Shown here: in pieces, positions 30,224 to 38,636 of the stretch
Position numbering within the stretch: position 1 is the stretch's first letter
How the letters are laid out: each line of letters opens with the position of its first letter
Source: Proteobacteria bacterium SG_bin9
GTDB taxonomy: Bacteria; Pseudomonadota; Alphaproteobacteria; Rhizobiales; Xanthobacteraceae
Reading direction: 5' to 3'
Assembly: GCA_002083525.1 (NCBI GenBank)
Contig: LWDM01000044.1
Span: 21,556-62,215 of the forward strand
Length of the DNA stretch: 40,660 nucleotides
Translations under genes and position numbers: made by a program
Notes under the pieces: model-generated
Databases searched by the model: none
What the model saw: the letters and a program-made list of their open reading frames with translations, nothing else
What the model was told of the DNA's origin: nothing

Positions 30224-31555
30224 ATGTCCCGCGTAGCCGAGTTACATTACTCGCGCCGAGCGCCGCAAGTTGCGGCATTGGCGCTGATTTCTGTCGCCTT
30301 TGCTGGATGCAGTGCGGATACCCAGTCGCGCTTCTCGCAAGGCAATTTTTCAAATCCCTTCCGCTCAGAGACGACCGCGTCCGTGCCGCAGCAGCAGGCG
30401 CCGCAAGCCGCGCCTTACGGCCGGGTTGAACGCGGTCCGCAGGTTTCGTCGCAACCTCTGCCGCCGCCGGTCTCGGCGCCGCAGAGCTATCCGTCGTACC
30501 CGCAGCAGGGCGTGTCAGGTGGTGGACGCGGCATGTCGTCCTATACGCCGCCGGCGGCTCCGATCGAGACGACCAGCAGCGTCGCGCCGCGTTCCGTCGC
30601 TGCGACCAAACCGGCACCTGTCAGCGGCACGACGATCATCGTCGGCACCAGCGATACGCTGGAAGGTCTGGCCAAGCGCTACAATGTGTCGAGCGCTGCG
30701 ATCCTGCAGGCCAACGGTTATCGCGGCCCGCGTGCGTTGCAGCCCGGTCAGCAACTGATCATTCCGCGCGCCACCGCGCAGGTTGCTGCGGCTCCGGCCG
30801 CGCCCGCCGCCGTTGCCCCGGCTCCGGCGACAACCACGTCCAGCAGCCACGTCGTCAATCGCGGCGAAACGCTGATGAGCCTGTCACGCCGCTACAACGT
30901 GCCGCTTTCGCAGCTCGCGAAGGCGAATAACCTCACGCCGACCTCGCAGCTCGCGATCGGGTCGAAGGTGGTTGTCCCCGGCGGCAAGCCGGCTGTTGCA
31001 GCTGCGGCGCCTCAGCCTGCCACCGAGCAGAAGCCTGCCAATCAGGTCGTGGCGCAAGCGCCGCAGACCAAGCCGGCGGCTCCCGCCGAACCGCAGCAGA
31101 AGGCGCGGCTCGCGATCACAACCCCTGAAGTCCCCGAGTCGGCGCCCGCCAAGGCAACCGAAACGACAAGCGCGTTGCCGGCTTTCCGCTGGCCGGCGCG
31201 CGGCCGTGTCATCGCCGGTTACGGCGCGAAGACGAACGGCAAGCAGAATGACGGCATCAACGTCGCCGTTCCGGAAGGCACGCCGATCAAGGCGGCCGAG
31301 GATGGCGTCGTCGCCTATTCGGGTAACGAGCTCAAGGACTATGGCAATCTCGTTCTGGTGCGGCACTCCAACGGCTACGTCACCGCATATGCCCATGCGA
31401 GTGAGCTGATGGTGAAGCGCGGGGATACGATCAAGCGCGGCCAGACCATTGCCAAGTCGGGTCAGACGGGAGGAGTGAGTTCGCCGCAGCTTCACTTCGA
31501 GATCCGCAAGGGGTCTTCGCCCGTCGACCCGATGCAATTCCTCAACGGCACCTGA
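30224..31555 (+). CDS. NlpD-like LysM / degenerate LytM lipoprotein (amidase activator type)
   Basis: A 443-residue envelope protein. The N-terminus ends in FAGC, a plausible lipobox with C29 as lipidated residue. Two LysM domains bind peptidoglycan (about 137-182 and 208-253), separated by Ala/Pro linkers. The C-terminal LytM/M23 domain (about 320-443) keeps the fold (GNLVLVRHSNGYVTAYAHAS) but has lost zinc ligands: the H-x-G-x-D motif reads NDGIN (N342, N346) and H-x-H reads QLH (Q422, H424). It is therefore probably not an endopeptidase but an amidase activator, as with NlpD and EnvC. Gene order after surE and pcm agrees with nlpD. Start has little Shine-Dalgarno. No rpoS follows, as expected in alphaproteobacteria. 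Confidence 0.88.
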   Translation: MSRVAELHYSRRAPQVAALALISVAFAGCSADTQSRFSQGNFSNPFRSETTASVPQQQAPQAAPYGRVERGPQVSSQPLPPPVSAPQSYPSYPQQGVSGGGRGMSSYTPPAAPIETTSSVAPRSVAATKPAPVSGTTIIVGTSDTLEGLAKRYNVSSAAILQANGYRGPRALQPGQQLIIPRATAQVAAAPAAPAAVAPAPATTTSSSHVVNRGETLMSLSRRYNVPLSQLAKANNLTPTSQLAIGSKVVVPGGKPAVAAAAPQPATEQKPANQVVAQAPQTKPAAPAEPQQKARLAITTPEVPESAPAKATETTSALPAFRWPARGRVIAGYGAKTNGKQNDGINVAVPEGTPIKAAEDGVVAYSGNELKDYGNLVLVRHSNGYVTAYAHASELMVKRGDTIKRGQTIAKSGQTGGVSSPQLHFEIRKGSSPVDPMQFLNGT

Positions 31556-31579
31556 GATCACACTCTCAAGGGTGAAGAG

Positions 31580-31604
31580 AAACGGGCCCCTTACGGGCCC
31601 GTTT
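31580..31604. terminator. Bidirectional terminator between the nlpD-like gene and the DUF815 ATPase gene
   Basis: AAACGGGCCC and GGGCCCGTTT make a perfect 10-bp stem with a 5-nt loop, located between two convergent genes. T-runs are short on both strands, but position and stem strength make a terminator role likely. Confidence 0.8.
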
Positions 31605-31609
31605 ACGCA

Positions 31610-32569
31610 TCAGGCGCTCAGTTTGACGCCGAGCCGCCCGGCAATCTCCTGAATGAACTGCCAAGCGACACGGCCGGAGCGCGATCCCCGCGTCGTCGAC
31701 CATTCCAACGCTTCGCGTTCAATTTCGGCGTCGTCCATGCGCAGGCCGAAGTGTTTGGCGTATGCGCGGATCATCGCGAGATATTCGTCCTGGCTGCAGC
31801 GATGGAAGCCGAGCCACAGGCCAAAGCGATCCGAGAGGGAAACCTTTTCCTCAACCGCTTCGCCCGGATTGATTGCGGTCGAGCGCTCGTTCTCGATCAT
31901 ATCGCGCGAGAGCAGGTGCCGCCGGTTCGACGTGGCGTAGAGGATGACGTTGTCGGGACGGCCCTCGATGCCGCCTTCGAGCACGGCTTTCAGCGACTTG
32001 TAGGACGCATCGTTCCCATCGAACGACAGATCGTCGCAGAACACGATGAACTGAAAATCGCTGTCGCGCAGGATCGTCATCAGCAGCGGCAGGCTCTCGA
32101 TGTCCTCGCGGTGAATTTCGATCAGCTTCAAGCGGCCGCGCACGCCGCTCATGGCGTTGACACTCGCATGCGCCGCTTTGACCAGCGACGACTTGCCCAT
32201 GCCCCGCGCACCCCAGAGCAGCGCATTGTTGGCTGGCAAGCCTTTGGCGAAGCGTTCGGTGTTTTCGATCAGGATGTCGCGCATCCGGTCGATGCCCTTG
32301 AGGAGGGTGAGTTCGACGCGGTTGACGTGCGGCACTGGCGCCAGACGGCCGTTCGGATGCCAGACAAACGCGTCCGCACTTGCCAGAATTGCTCCCGCAT
32401 CCGGTGTCGCCGACTGCTTGCCGAGGTGAGCAGCGATCGCCTCCAGCGCTTCAACGATCCGCTTGTCGTTGCCGAGCGGCGGTTTGGCCGCATGACGTTT
32501 TGTCGCGCGCGGCGGCTGCTTGGCACGGGCAGGCGTCGATGATCGGTTTCTCGTTGGCTTTTTTGACAT
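31610..32569 (-). CDS. DUF815 family AAA ATPase
   Basis: A 319-residue predicted P-loop ATPase of the DUF815 family. A basic, Lys/Arg/Pro-rich N-terminus (1-35) precedes the core. Walker A is GARGMGKS (120-127), Walker B is FQFIVFCDDLSF (about 172-183), and YATSNRRHLLSRDM resembles a sensor-1/Arg-finger region. SLSDRFGLWLGFH is a family block. The start at 32569 is chosen because it gives a typical N-terminus; frames extending further upstream add unconserved residues. Proteins of this family are common in alphaproteobacteria and of unknown function. It is convergent with the nlpD-like gene and divergent from yajC, with 293 bp between. Confidence 0.87.
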   Translation of the reverse strand: MSKKPTRNRSSTPARAKQPPRATKRHAAKPPLGNDKRIVEALEAIAAHLGKQSATPDAGAILASADAFVWHPNGRLAPVPHVNRVELTLLKGIDRMRDILIENTERFAKGLPANNALLWGARGMGKSSLVKAAHASVNAMSGVRGRLKLIEIHREDIESLPLLMTILRDSDFQFIVFCDDLSFDGNDASYKSLKAVLEGGIEGRPDNVILYATSNRRHLLSRDMIENERSTAINPGEAVEEKVSLSDRFGLWLGFHRCSQDEYLAMIRAYAKHFGLRMDDAEIEREALEWSTTRGSRSGRVAWQFIQEIAGRLGVKLSA

Positions 32570-32746
32570 GCGCGTTAGTCTACAGCGGCGTTCGGTTCGG
32601 CTATTCCGGAGCTGAAGTCCCGGTTTTCGGGGATAAATACCGCTCGGCAGTCTGCCGAAACGGGATTCGATCAATCTGGTGACGGGGCGCACAAGTCAAG
32701 GCTCGGTGAGGCCAAAATCCTAGTAAAAACAGCGGGCAGGGCAGCG

Positions 32747-32774
32747 TTGCAATTGGGACCGCGGCCGCTATAGT
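32747..32774 (+). promoter_or_regulatory. Probable sigma-70 promoter for yajC-secD-secF
   Basis: TTGCAA (32747-32752) and TATAGT (32769-32774) are separated by 16 bp, a good housekeeping promoter, about 90 bp before yajC. The rest of the 293-bp gap from 32570 shows no gene. Transcription start would be near 32781. Confidence 0.5.
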
Positions 32775-32862
32775 CCGCGCGAATTCGGGCCAAATGCGCC
32801 TGACGCCAATGCGTTAGCATCCGCTTGGCGGCCGGAAATTCCCTTCAACGAGGATGGTTTGA

Positions 32863-33198
32863 ATGTTGATCTCACCTGCCTACGCACAGGCCGCAGGCGC
32901 CGGCGATACCAGCTCGATGCTGATGTCGTTGTTGCCGTTCGCGCTGATCTTCGTGATCATGTACTTCCTGATCCTGCGGCCGCAGCAGAAGAAGATCAAA
33001 GACCATAACGAGTTGGTGAAGAACCTGCGCCGTGGCGACACGGTCGTGACCTCCGGCGGCCTTGTCGGTAAGGTGACCAAGGTGGTCGACGATGAGCAGG
33101 TGGAGGTCGAGATCGCCGACGGCGTTCGCGTTCGTCAGGTGCGTCAGTTGATCTCCGGCGTGCGCAGCAAGGGTGAACCCGCCAAAGACGAAGGCTGA
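32863..33198 (+). CDS. yajC: Preprotein translocase subunit YajC
   Basis: A 111-residue single-pass protein that forms a complex with SecD and SecF at the translocon. An N-terminal transmembrane helix (about 22-44, LLPFALIFVIMYFLILRPQQ) ends with the family signature R-P-Q-Q-K, followed by HNELVKNLRRGDTVVTSGGL and a beta-rich cytoplasmic domain with V-R-V-R-Q. The tail is slightly charged. GAGGATGG upstream supports ATG 32863. It leads the yajC-secD-secF run, with 47 bp before secD. Confidence 0.95.
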   Translation: MLISPAYAQAAGAGDTSSMLMSLLPFALIFVIMYFLILRPQQKKIKDHNELVKNLRRGDTVVTSGGLVGKVTKVVDDEQVEVEIADGVRVRQVRQLISGVRSKGEPAKDEG

Positions 33199-33245
33199 GC
33201 CCCGCTCGTTTTCACAGCCCTAATTCACCGCACGAGTTCTGACCG

Positions 33246-34844
33246 ATGTTGTATTTCACGCGATTGAAGGCGCTTGCGATCATTCTCACCGCGCTGATCG
33301 TGTGTCTGTTCGCGGTTCCGAACTTCTTCCCGGAAAAGACGGTCAAGACCTGGCCAAAGTGGGCGCAGCGCCATCTCGTGCTGGGCCTCGACCTGCAGGG
33401 CGGCGTGCACCTCTTGCTCGCCGTCGACGCCAACGCGGTGAAGAAGGACAAGCTCGAACAGGTGCGCGACGACGTCCGCCGCACGTTGCGTGACGCGCGG
33501 CTCGGCTACAGCGGTCTCGCCGTCAGGGGTGAGACCGTCGAAGTTCGCGTCAAGGACACCGATCTCTCCGCAGCACTGACGAAGCTGCGTGAGCTGTCGC
33601 AGCCGCTCGGCGGCTTGCTCGGTTCGAGCGGCCAGCGCAGCATGGAGATCACCGATGCGGGCGGCGGACTGATCCGCCTGACGGTGCCGCCGGCCGCGAT
33701 CAACGAGCGCGTGCGCCAATCGGTCGAACAGTCGATCCAGATCATCGAGCGCCGCGTCAACGAACTCGGCACGGTCGAGCCGCTGATCCAGCGTCAGGGC
33801 CTCGATCGTATTCTCGTGCAGGTCCCTGGCCTGCAGGATCCGACCCAGCTCAAGGGCATCATCGGCAAGACCGCGAAGATGGAATTCCGCATGGTCGACA
33901 GCTCGGTGTCGCCCGATCAGGTCAGTCAAGGCCGTGCCCCGCCTGACTCAGAAATCTTGCAGAGCTTCGAGTCACCGAAGCAGCCCTATGTGATCAAGAA
34001 GCAGGTGCTTGTCTCCGGCGGCGATTTGACCGATGCGCAGCCAGGTTTCGATCAGCGCACCAGTCAGCCAATCGTCAGCTTCAAGTTCAACACGTCGGGC
34101 GCGCGCAAGTTCGCGGTCGCGACCACCGAGAACGTGAAGCAGCCGTTCGCCATCGTGCTCGACAACGAGGTGATTTCGGCGCCAGTCATTCAGGAGCCGA
34201 TCACTGGCGGTTCAGGGCAGATCTCCGGCAACTTCACGGTTCAGCAGGCCAATGACCTTGCGATTCTGTTGCGTGCCGGCGCGCTGCCAGCGCCGCTGAC
34301 GATTATCGAAGAACGTAACGTTGGCCCCGGCCTCGGTCAGGACTCGATTGCGGCCGGCGAACTCGCGTCCTACGTCGGCTCGGTGCTGGTCGTCGTCTTC
34401 ATGCTGCTGACGTACCGCCTGTTCGGTTTCTTCGCCAACGTGGCAGTTGCGATCAACGTGGCGATGATCTTCGGCATTCTGTCGCTGCTCAACGCAACGC
34501 TCACCTTGCCCGGCATCGCCGGCATCGTGCTGACCGTCGGCATCGCGGTCGACTCGAACGTGCTGATCTACGAACGTATTCGCGAGGAACTGCGGCACGG
34601 ACGCAGCCCGATCAACGCGATCGATGCCGGGTTCACCCGCGCGCTCGCAACGATCATGGACTCCAACATCACCACGTTCATCGCGGCGGCCGTGCTGTTC
34701 TATATCGGTACCGGCCCGGTGCGCGGCTTCGCCGTGACGCTCGGTATCGGCATTATCACCACCGTCTTCACCGCATTCACGGTCACGCGCCTGATCGTGG
34801 CCACCTGGGTTCGCTGGAAGCGGCCCCAGGTCGTGCCGATCTAA
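33246..34844 (+). CDS. secD: Protein translocase subunit SecD
   Basis: A 532-residue RND-like membrane protein that uses the proton-motive force to pull preproteins through SecYEG. It has an N-terminal helix, then LGLDLQGGVHLLLAVD (the D-L-x-G-G motif), a large periplasmic P1 region, and a C-terminal six-helix-type bundle: GPGLGQDSIAAGELASYVGS, then GIAGIVLTVGIAVDSNVLIY with the proton-path Asp, and ERIREELRHGRSPINAIDAG. The periplasmic head part is standard length. It is separate from secF, as in most Gram-negatives, with 15 bp between. Confidence 0.97.
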   Translation: MLYFTRLKALAIILTALIVCLFAVPNFFPEKTVKTWPKWAQRHLVLGLDLQGGVHLLLAVDANAVKKDKLEQVRDDVRRTLRDARLGYSGLAVRGETVEVRVKDTDLSAALTKLRELSQPLGGLLGSSGQRSMEITDAGGGLIRLTVPPAAINERVRQSVEQSIQIIERRVNELGTVEPLIQRQGLDRILVQVPGLQDPTQLKGIIGKTAKMEFRMVDSSVSPDQVSQGRAPPDSEILQSFESPKQPYVIKKQVLVSGGDLTDAQPGFDQRTSQPIVSFKFNTSGARKFAVATTENVKQPFAIVLDNEVISAPVIQEPITGGSGQISGNFTVQQANDLAILLRAGALPAPLTIIEERNVGPGLGQDSIAAGELASYVGSVLVVVFMLLTYRLFGFFANVAVAINVAMIFGILSLLNATLTLPGIAGIVLTVGIAVDSNVLIYERIREELRHGRSPINAIDAGFTRALATIMDSNITTFIAAAVLFYIGTGPVRGFAVTLGIGIITTVFTAFTVTRLIVATWVRWKRPQVVPI

Positions 34845-34859
34845 GGAGTTTCCTAAGTC

Positions 34860-35861
34860 GTGACCACCTGGATTGTTATCGCGCTTGCGGTTTTCATCGT
34901 CGCTCTGACGATCGTTAGCATTATGGGCTGGCTGCCGTCGATGCGTATCGTTCCCGACGATACGACGTTCGACTTCATGCGCTTCCGCCGCATCAGTTTC
35001 CCGATCTCGGCTCTCGCCTCCATTCTCGCCATCGCGCTGTATTTCACGCACGGGCTGAACTTCGGCATCGACTTCCGTGGCGGCACGCTGCTTGAGATTC
35101 AAACCAAGTCCGGTCCGGCCGACATCGGCGCGCTGCGCACCAAGCTCGGGACCCTTGGTCTCGGCGACGTGCAGCTTCAGCAGTTCGGCGGTCCGTCGGA
35201 CGTGCTGATCCGCATTGCCGAGCAACCGGGCGGCGACGCGGCTCAGCAGGAGGCCGTACAGAAGATCCGCAATACGCTCGGCGCGGAAGTTGAGTATCGC
35301 CGCGTTGAAGTCGTCGGCCCGCGCGTGTCGAGCGAACTTCTGGCCTTCGGTGTGCTTGGCCTGATGCTCGCGATTGTCGGCATTCTGATCTATCTCTGGT
35401 TCCGCTTCGAATGGCAGTTCGCGCTCGGCGCGATGATCGCGAACATCCACGATATCGTGCTGACCATCGGTTTCATGTCGATCGCCCAAATCGACTTCGA
35501 TCTGACCAGTATCGCGGCGCTGCTCACCATTCTCGGCTATTCGCTGAACGATACGGTCGTCATCTACGACCGTATTCGCGAGCTTCTGCGCCGCTACAAG
35601 AAGATGCCGATGCCGGAGCTGCTGAACCAGTCGATCAACTCGACGCTGTCGCGCTCCATCATCACCCACGTGACGGTGACGCTGGCGTTGTTTGCTCTGC
35701 TGCTGTTCGGCGGCAAGGCGATCCACAGCTTCTCGGCAACCATGATGTTCGGCGTCGTGCTGGTCGGCACCTACACCTCGATCTTCATCGCCGCGCCGCT
35801 CCTGATCTACCTTGGCGTTGGCACGACGCGTGACGCGCCGGAAAAACCGGCCAAGCCCTGA
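34860..35861 (+). CDS. secF: Protein translocase subunit SecF
   Basis: A 333-residue partner of SecD with six transmembrane helices. A start helix precedes the usual region: a short leader (about 1-45), then FGIDFRGGTLLEIQTKSGPA, where D-F-x-G-G is the family motif, a small periplasmic P4 domain and the helix bundle with AALLTILGYSLNDTVVIYDR (Asp-containing proton path) and INSTLSRSIITHVTVTLALF. The start codon is GTG at 34860, with AAGGAG at 34843-34848. The next gene begins 2 bp after its stop, so translation is closely linked. Confidence 0.96.
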   Translation: MTTWIVIALAVFIVALTIVSIMGWLPSMRIVPDDTTFDFMRFRRISFPISALASILAIALYFTHGLNFGIDFRGGTLLEIQTKSGPADIGALRTKLGTLGLGDVQLQQFGGPSDVLIRIAEQPGGDAAQQEAVQKIRNTLGAEVEYRRVEVVGPRVSSELLAFGVLGLMLAIVGILIYLWFRFEWQFALGAMIANIHDIVLTIGFMSIAQIDFDLTSIAALLTILGYSLNDTVVIYDRIRELLRRYKKMPMPELLNQSINSTLSRSIITHVTVTLALFALLLFGGKAIHSFSATMMFGVVLVGTYTSIFIAAPLLIYLGVGTTRDAPEKPAKP

Positions 35862-35863
35862 CG

Positions 35864-36247
35864 ATGCCGGGCTCTCCGGACGCGCCGCATCTTCCGAGGT
35901 CCGCGCCCATCGACGCCTACGGCAATGGCGGCTTCCGCTTTGCCGATATGTCGCATCGGGGCTCGCTACTCTGTTTGCCGGATTCGATGTGGGCGTGGGA
36001 GGTCACCTCACCGGAGCAGATCGACCGGTACAGCCTCGCGAAAGTTCTGGAGCGCGCCGGCGGCATCGATACGCTGCTGATCGGGACGGGGACCGCAATC
36101 TGGCGGCCGTCCGAGCGGCTGCGTGACATCTTCCGGAACGTGACGATCGGTATCGACGCGATGCAGACGGGGCCGGCCATCCGCGTGTTCAATGTGATGA
36201 TCAGCGAGCGCCGACGGGTCGCGGCCGCCCTGATCGCAGTGCCATGA
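35864..36247 (+). CDS. Mth938-like domain protein (bacterial NDUFAF3 homologue)
   Basis: A 127-residue single-domain protein of the Mth938/DUF498 fold. The characteristic segments are IDAYGNGGFRFADMSHRGSL, a central WEVTSPEQIDRYSLAKVLER and LLIGTGTAIWRPSERLRDIF, followed by IGIDAMQTGPAIRVFNVM. Mitochondrial NDUFAF3, a complex I assembly factor, belongs to the same family. It starts 2 bp after secF and overlaps the next gene as ATGA (36244-36247), so it is part of the secDF operon. A role in assembling the bacterial NADH dehydrogenase is inferred from homology and from the neighbouring NDUFAF6-like gene. Confidence 0.88.
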   Translation: MPGSPDAPHLPRSAPIDAYGNGGFRFADMSHRGSLLCLPDSMWAWEVTSPEQIDRYSLAKVLERAGGIDTLLIGTGTAIWRPSERLRDIFRNVTIGIDAMQTGPAIRVFNVMISERRRVAAALIAVP

Positions 36248-37071
36248 GTGGCGAAGACGATGCGGCGTTCTGCGCGCAGGATGTGCGCGAGCGCGACTTC
36301 GAGCGATATGCGCTGACGCTGTTCGTTGCCCCTGAACATCGCCGCGCGCTGCTGGCGCTTTATGCCTTCAATGCCGAGGTCTCGCGTGTCCGCGACATGG
36401 TCAGCCAGTCGCTCCCAGGCGAAATCCGGCTGCAATGGTGGGCCGATGCGCTCGCCGGCAAAGAGCACGGCGAGGTCGGTGGCAATCCGATCGCCGCAGA
36501 ACTGCTGCATGCGGTCGAGGCCTACGGCCTGCCGCGCGATGTGCTCGACAGCTTGATCGAAGCGCGCCGCTTCGATCTTTACGACGACCCGATCCCGTCG
36601 CTGCAGCATCTGGAGGCCTACGCGACGCGGACCGACGGCACGATGCTCGCGCTCAGTGCGCGCGTACTCGGCGGAGATGCAGCGAGAGCGGAAGCGCCGG
36701 CGCGTGAAGCGGGCATCGCCCTCGGCATCATGCGGGCGATCAACCTCTTGCCGCTGCATGCGTCGCGGCGGCAGCTTTATCTGCCGGCGGATCTCATTGC
36801 GCAGTTTCAGGTCCAAATCGAGGATGTCTTGGTAGGGCAGCCAACGCCGGCGCTGCGCGAACTGATCGGCCATCTGCATGGCGTAGTCCAAGCACGCTAC
36901 GACGCAGCGACCGCGCAGCTGCCATCGCTTCCGCCTGGTGTACGCCCGGCATTTCGGCAACTCGCGCTGCTGCGCCGGCAGCTTGAGGCCGGGGTGCCGC
37001 AAGATCCCTTCCGGCCGCCCGAGCGCTCACGTCTGCGCACGCTCTGGACGATGTGGCGGGCTAAGCGCTAG
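36244..37071 (+). CDS. Squalene/phytoene synthase-fold protein lacking catalytic Asp motifs (NDUFAF6-like)
   Basis: A 275-residue all-helical protein of the squalene/phytoene synthase superfamily. FERYALTLFVAPEHRRALLA and LQWWADALAGKEHGEVG are typical. The first prenyl-diphosphate Mg site, normally DxxxD, reads FNAEVSRVRD, and the second is replaced around ALGIMRAINLLPLHASRRQL; so the enzyme activity is probably lost. These features match NDUFAF6, a mitochondrial complex I assembly factor, better than true carotenoid or hopanoid enzymes. Translation is coupled to the NDUFAF3-like gene. Its last 4 bp overlap the convergent trmFO stop. The absence of hpn/crt neighbours supports a non-enzymatic role. 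Confidence 0.85.
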   Translation: MSGEDDAAFCAQDVRERDFERYALTLFVAPEHRRALLALYAFNAEVSRVRDMVSQSLPGEIRLQWWADALAGKEHGEVGGNPIAAELLHAVEAYGLPRDVLDSLIEARRFDLYDDPIPSLQHLEAYATRTDGTMLALSARVLGGDAARAEAPAREAGIALGIMRAINLLPLHASRRQLYLPADLIAQFQVQIEDVLVGQPTPALRELIGHLHGVVQARYDAATAQLPSLPPGVRPAFRQLALLRRQLEAGVPQDPFRPPERSRLRTLWTMWRAKR

Positions 37072-38516
37072 GCCGCAGACGCGATCTGCGGCATGGCTGC
37101 GAGCCAGCGATCGAGATCGCTTAAGGCGCGCTCGCTCAGCGCCATCTTGCGCGCTATTGTTTTCTCGGTGCCGCGCAGCCGCGAGCCGTCGGGTTTCTTG
37201 GTCGGCGCGGACGCCAACGGCGGGAACAGTCCGAAGTTGATGTTCATCGGCTGGAACGAGCGCGGACCTGCGTCGATCGTCTCGATATGACCGCCGGTGA
37301 TGTGGCCGAGCAGCGAACCGAAGGCCGTGGTCGGCGGCGGCGGCCCGATCACGAGACCGGTTGCATCGGACGCAGCAAACAGGCCGGCGAGCAGGCCGAT
37401 CGCCGCCGACTCCACATAGCCCTCGCAGCCGGTCATCTGGCCGGCGAACCGCAGACGCGGCGCAGCTTTCAGCCGAAGTTGCGGGTCGAGCAGCTTCGGC
37501 GAGTTCAGGAACGTGTTGCGATGGAGGCCGCCGAGGCGCGCGAACTCCGCGCCCGTGAGCCCCGGAATGGTCCGGAAGATGCGCGTCTGCTCGCCGTGCT
37601 TCAGCTTCGTCTGGAAGCCGACCATGTTGTAGAGCGTGCCGAGCTTGTTGTCCTGGCGGAGCTGGACGACGGCGTAAGCCTTGACGGTCGGATTGTGCGG
37701 GTTGGTCAATCCGAACGGCTTCATCGGCCCGTGCCGCAGTGTTTCAGCCCCGCGTTCGGCCATCACCTCTATCGGCAAGCAGCCGTCGAAGTAGGGCGTG
37801 CTGGCTTCCCAGTCCTTGAAGTCCGTCTTTTGGCCTGCGATCAGTTCGCCGACGAAGGTTTCGTACTGTTCGCGCGTGAGCGGGCAGTTGATGTAATCGG
37901 CGCCGGTGCCGCCCGGGCCGACCTTGTCGTAGCGCGACTGGAACCAGGCGACCGACATGTCGATCGAATCGCGATGCACGATCGGGGCAATGGCGTCGAA
38001 AAAGGCCAGGGCGCTTTCGTCGGTCAGGGACCTGATCGCATCGGCAAGCGGCGCCGAGGTCAAAGGTCCGGTCGCCACAATGACGTTGTCCCAGTCCTCG
38101 GGTGGTAGTCCCGCGACTTCGCCACGACTGATCTCGATCAGCGGGTGTGCCCGGAGGGCGGCCTCCACCGCTGCAGAGAAGCCGTCACGGTCGACCGCCA
38201 GCGCACCGCCGGCCGGCACCTGGTTGGCGTCGGCGGAGCGCATGATCAGCGAGTCCAGGCGCCGCATTTCGGCGTGGAGGAGGCCGACAGCATTGGTGGA
38301 GGCATCGTCGGAGCGGAAGGAGTTGGAGCAGACTAGTTCCGCCAGCCCGTCGGTCTTGTGGGCGTCCGTCATCCGGTGCGGCCGCATCTCGTGCAGGACG
38401 ACATTGATGCCGCGGCTGGCGATCTGCCAGGCGGCCTCAGAGCCAGCGAGGCCGCCGCCGATCACGTGGACAGGGCCGCGCCTTGCGCGCTTGGAATTGC
38501 TGGGTGTTTCGGTCAT
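37068..38516 (-). CDS. trmFO: Methylenetetrahydrofolate-tRNA-(uracil-5-)-methyltransferase TrmFO
   Basis: A 482-residue folate/FAD enzyme that forms 5-methyluridine at position 54 of tRNA. The N-terminal FAD motif is HVIGGGLAGSEAAW (about 17-30), followed by VVLHEMRPHRMTDAHKTDGL and AELVCSNSFRSDDASTNAVG, both hallmarks of the TrmFO/Gid family. FAGQMTGCEGYVESAAIGLL is the C-terminal conserved part with a family Cys. Length is a little over the usual 430-470 because of the tail. It is convergent with the NDUFAF6-like gene, overlapping by 4 bp, with no terminator visible between them. Confidence 0.95.
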   Translation of the reverse strand: MTETPSNSKRARRGPVHVIGGGLAGSEAAWQIASRGINVVLHEMRPHRMTDAHKTDGLAELVCSNSFRSDDASTNAVGLLHAEMRRLDSLIMRSADANQVPAGGALAVDRDGFSAAVEAALRAHPLIEISRGEVAGLPPEDWDNVIVATGPLTSAPLADAIRSLTDESALAFFDAIAPIVHRDSIDMSVAWFQSRYDKVGPGGTGADYINCPLTREQYETFVGELIAGQKTDFKDWEASTPYFDGCLPIEVMAERGAETLRHGPMKPFGLTNPHNPTVKAYAVVQLRQDNKLGTLYNMVGFQTKLKHGEQTRIFRTIPGLTGAEFARLGGLHRNTFLNSPKLLDPQLRLKAAPRLRFAGQMTGCEGYVESAAIGLLAGLFAASDATGLVIGPPPPTTAFGSLLGHITGGHIETIDAGPRSFQPMNINFGLFPPLASAPTKKPDGSRLRGTEKTIARKMALSERALSDLDRWLAAMPQIASAA

Positions 38517-38584
38517 GGCTGACAGGTAGCGGATTTGGCCGCGTATTGGCAGCCCGCCATGTCGAAGTTCCTGTCAGAAACGAC

Positions 38585-38608
38585 AACGCCCGCGTTGCAG
38601 CGGGCGTT
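38585..38608 (-). terminator. Terminator hairpin after the DUF1127 gene
   Basis: AACGCCCGC and GCGGGCGTT form a perfect 9-bp stem with a 6-nt loop. On the - strand it is followed by T-rich TTGTCGTTTC. It lies between the end of the DUF1127 gene and the start of trmFO, separating the two units. Confidence 0.7.
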
Positions 38609-38636
38609 ATCCGTTCGTCAGAGGGGGCAGAAAGCT

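Noticed and set aside
36244..37071. Active phytoene or squalene synthase
   Set aside because: Both Asp-rich metal motifs are missing and there is no carotenoid or hopanoid cluster; an assembly-factor-like role fits better.
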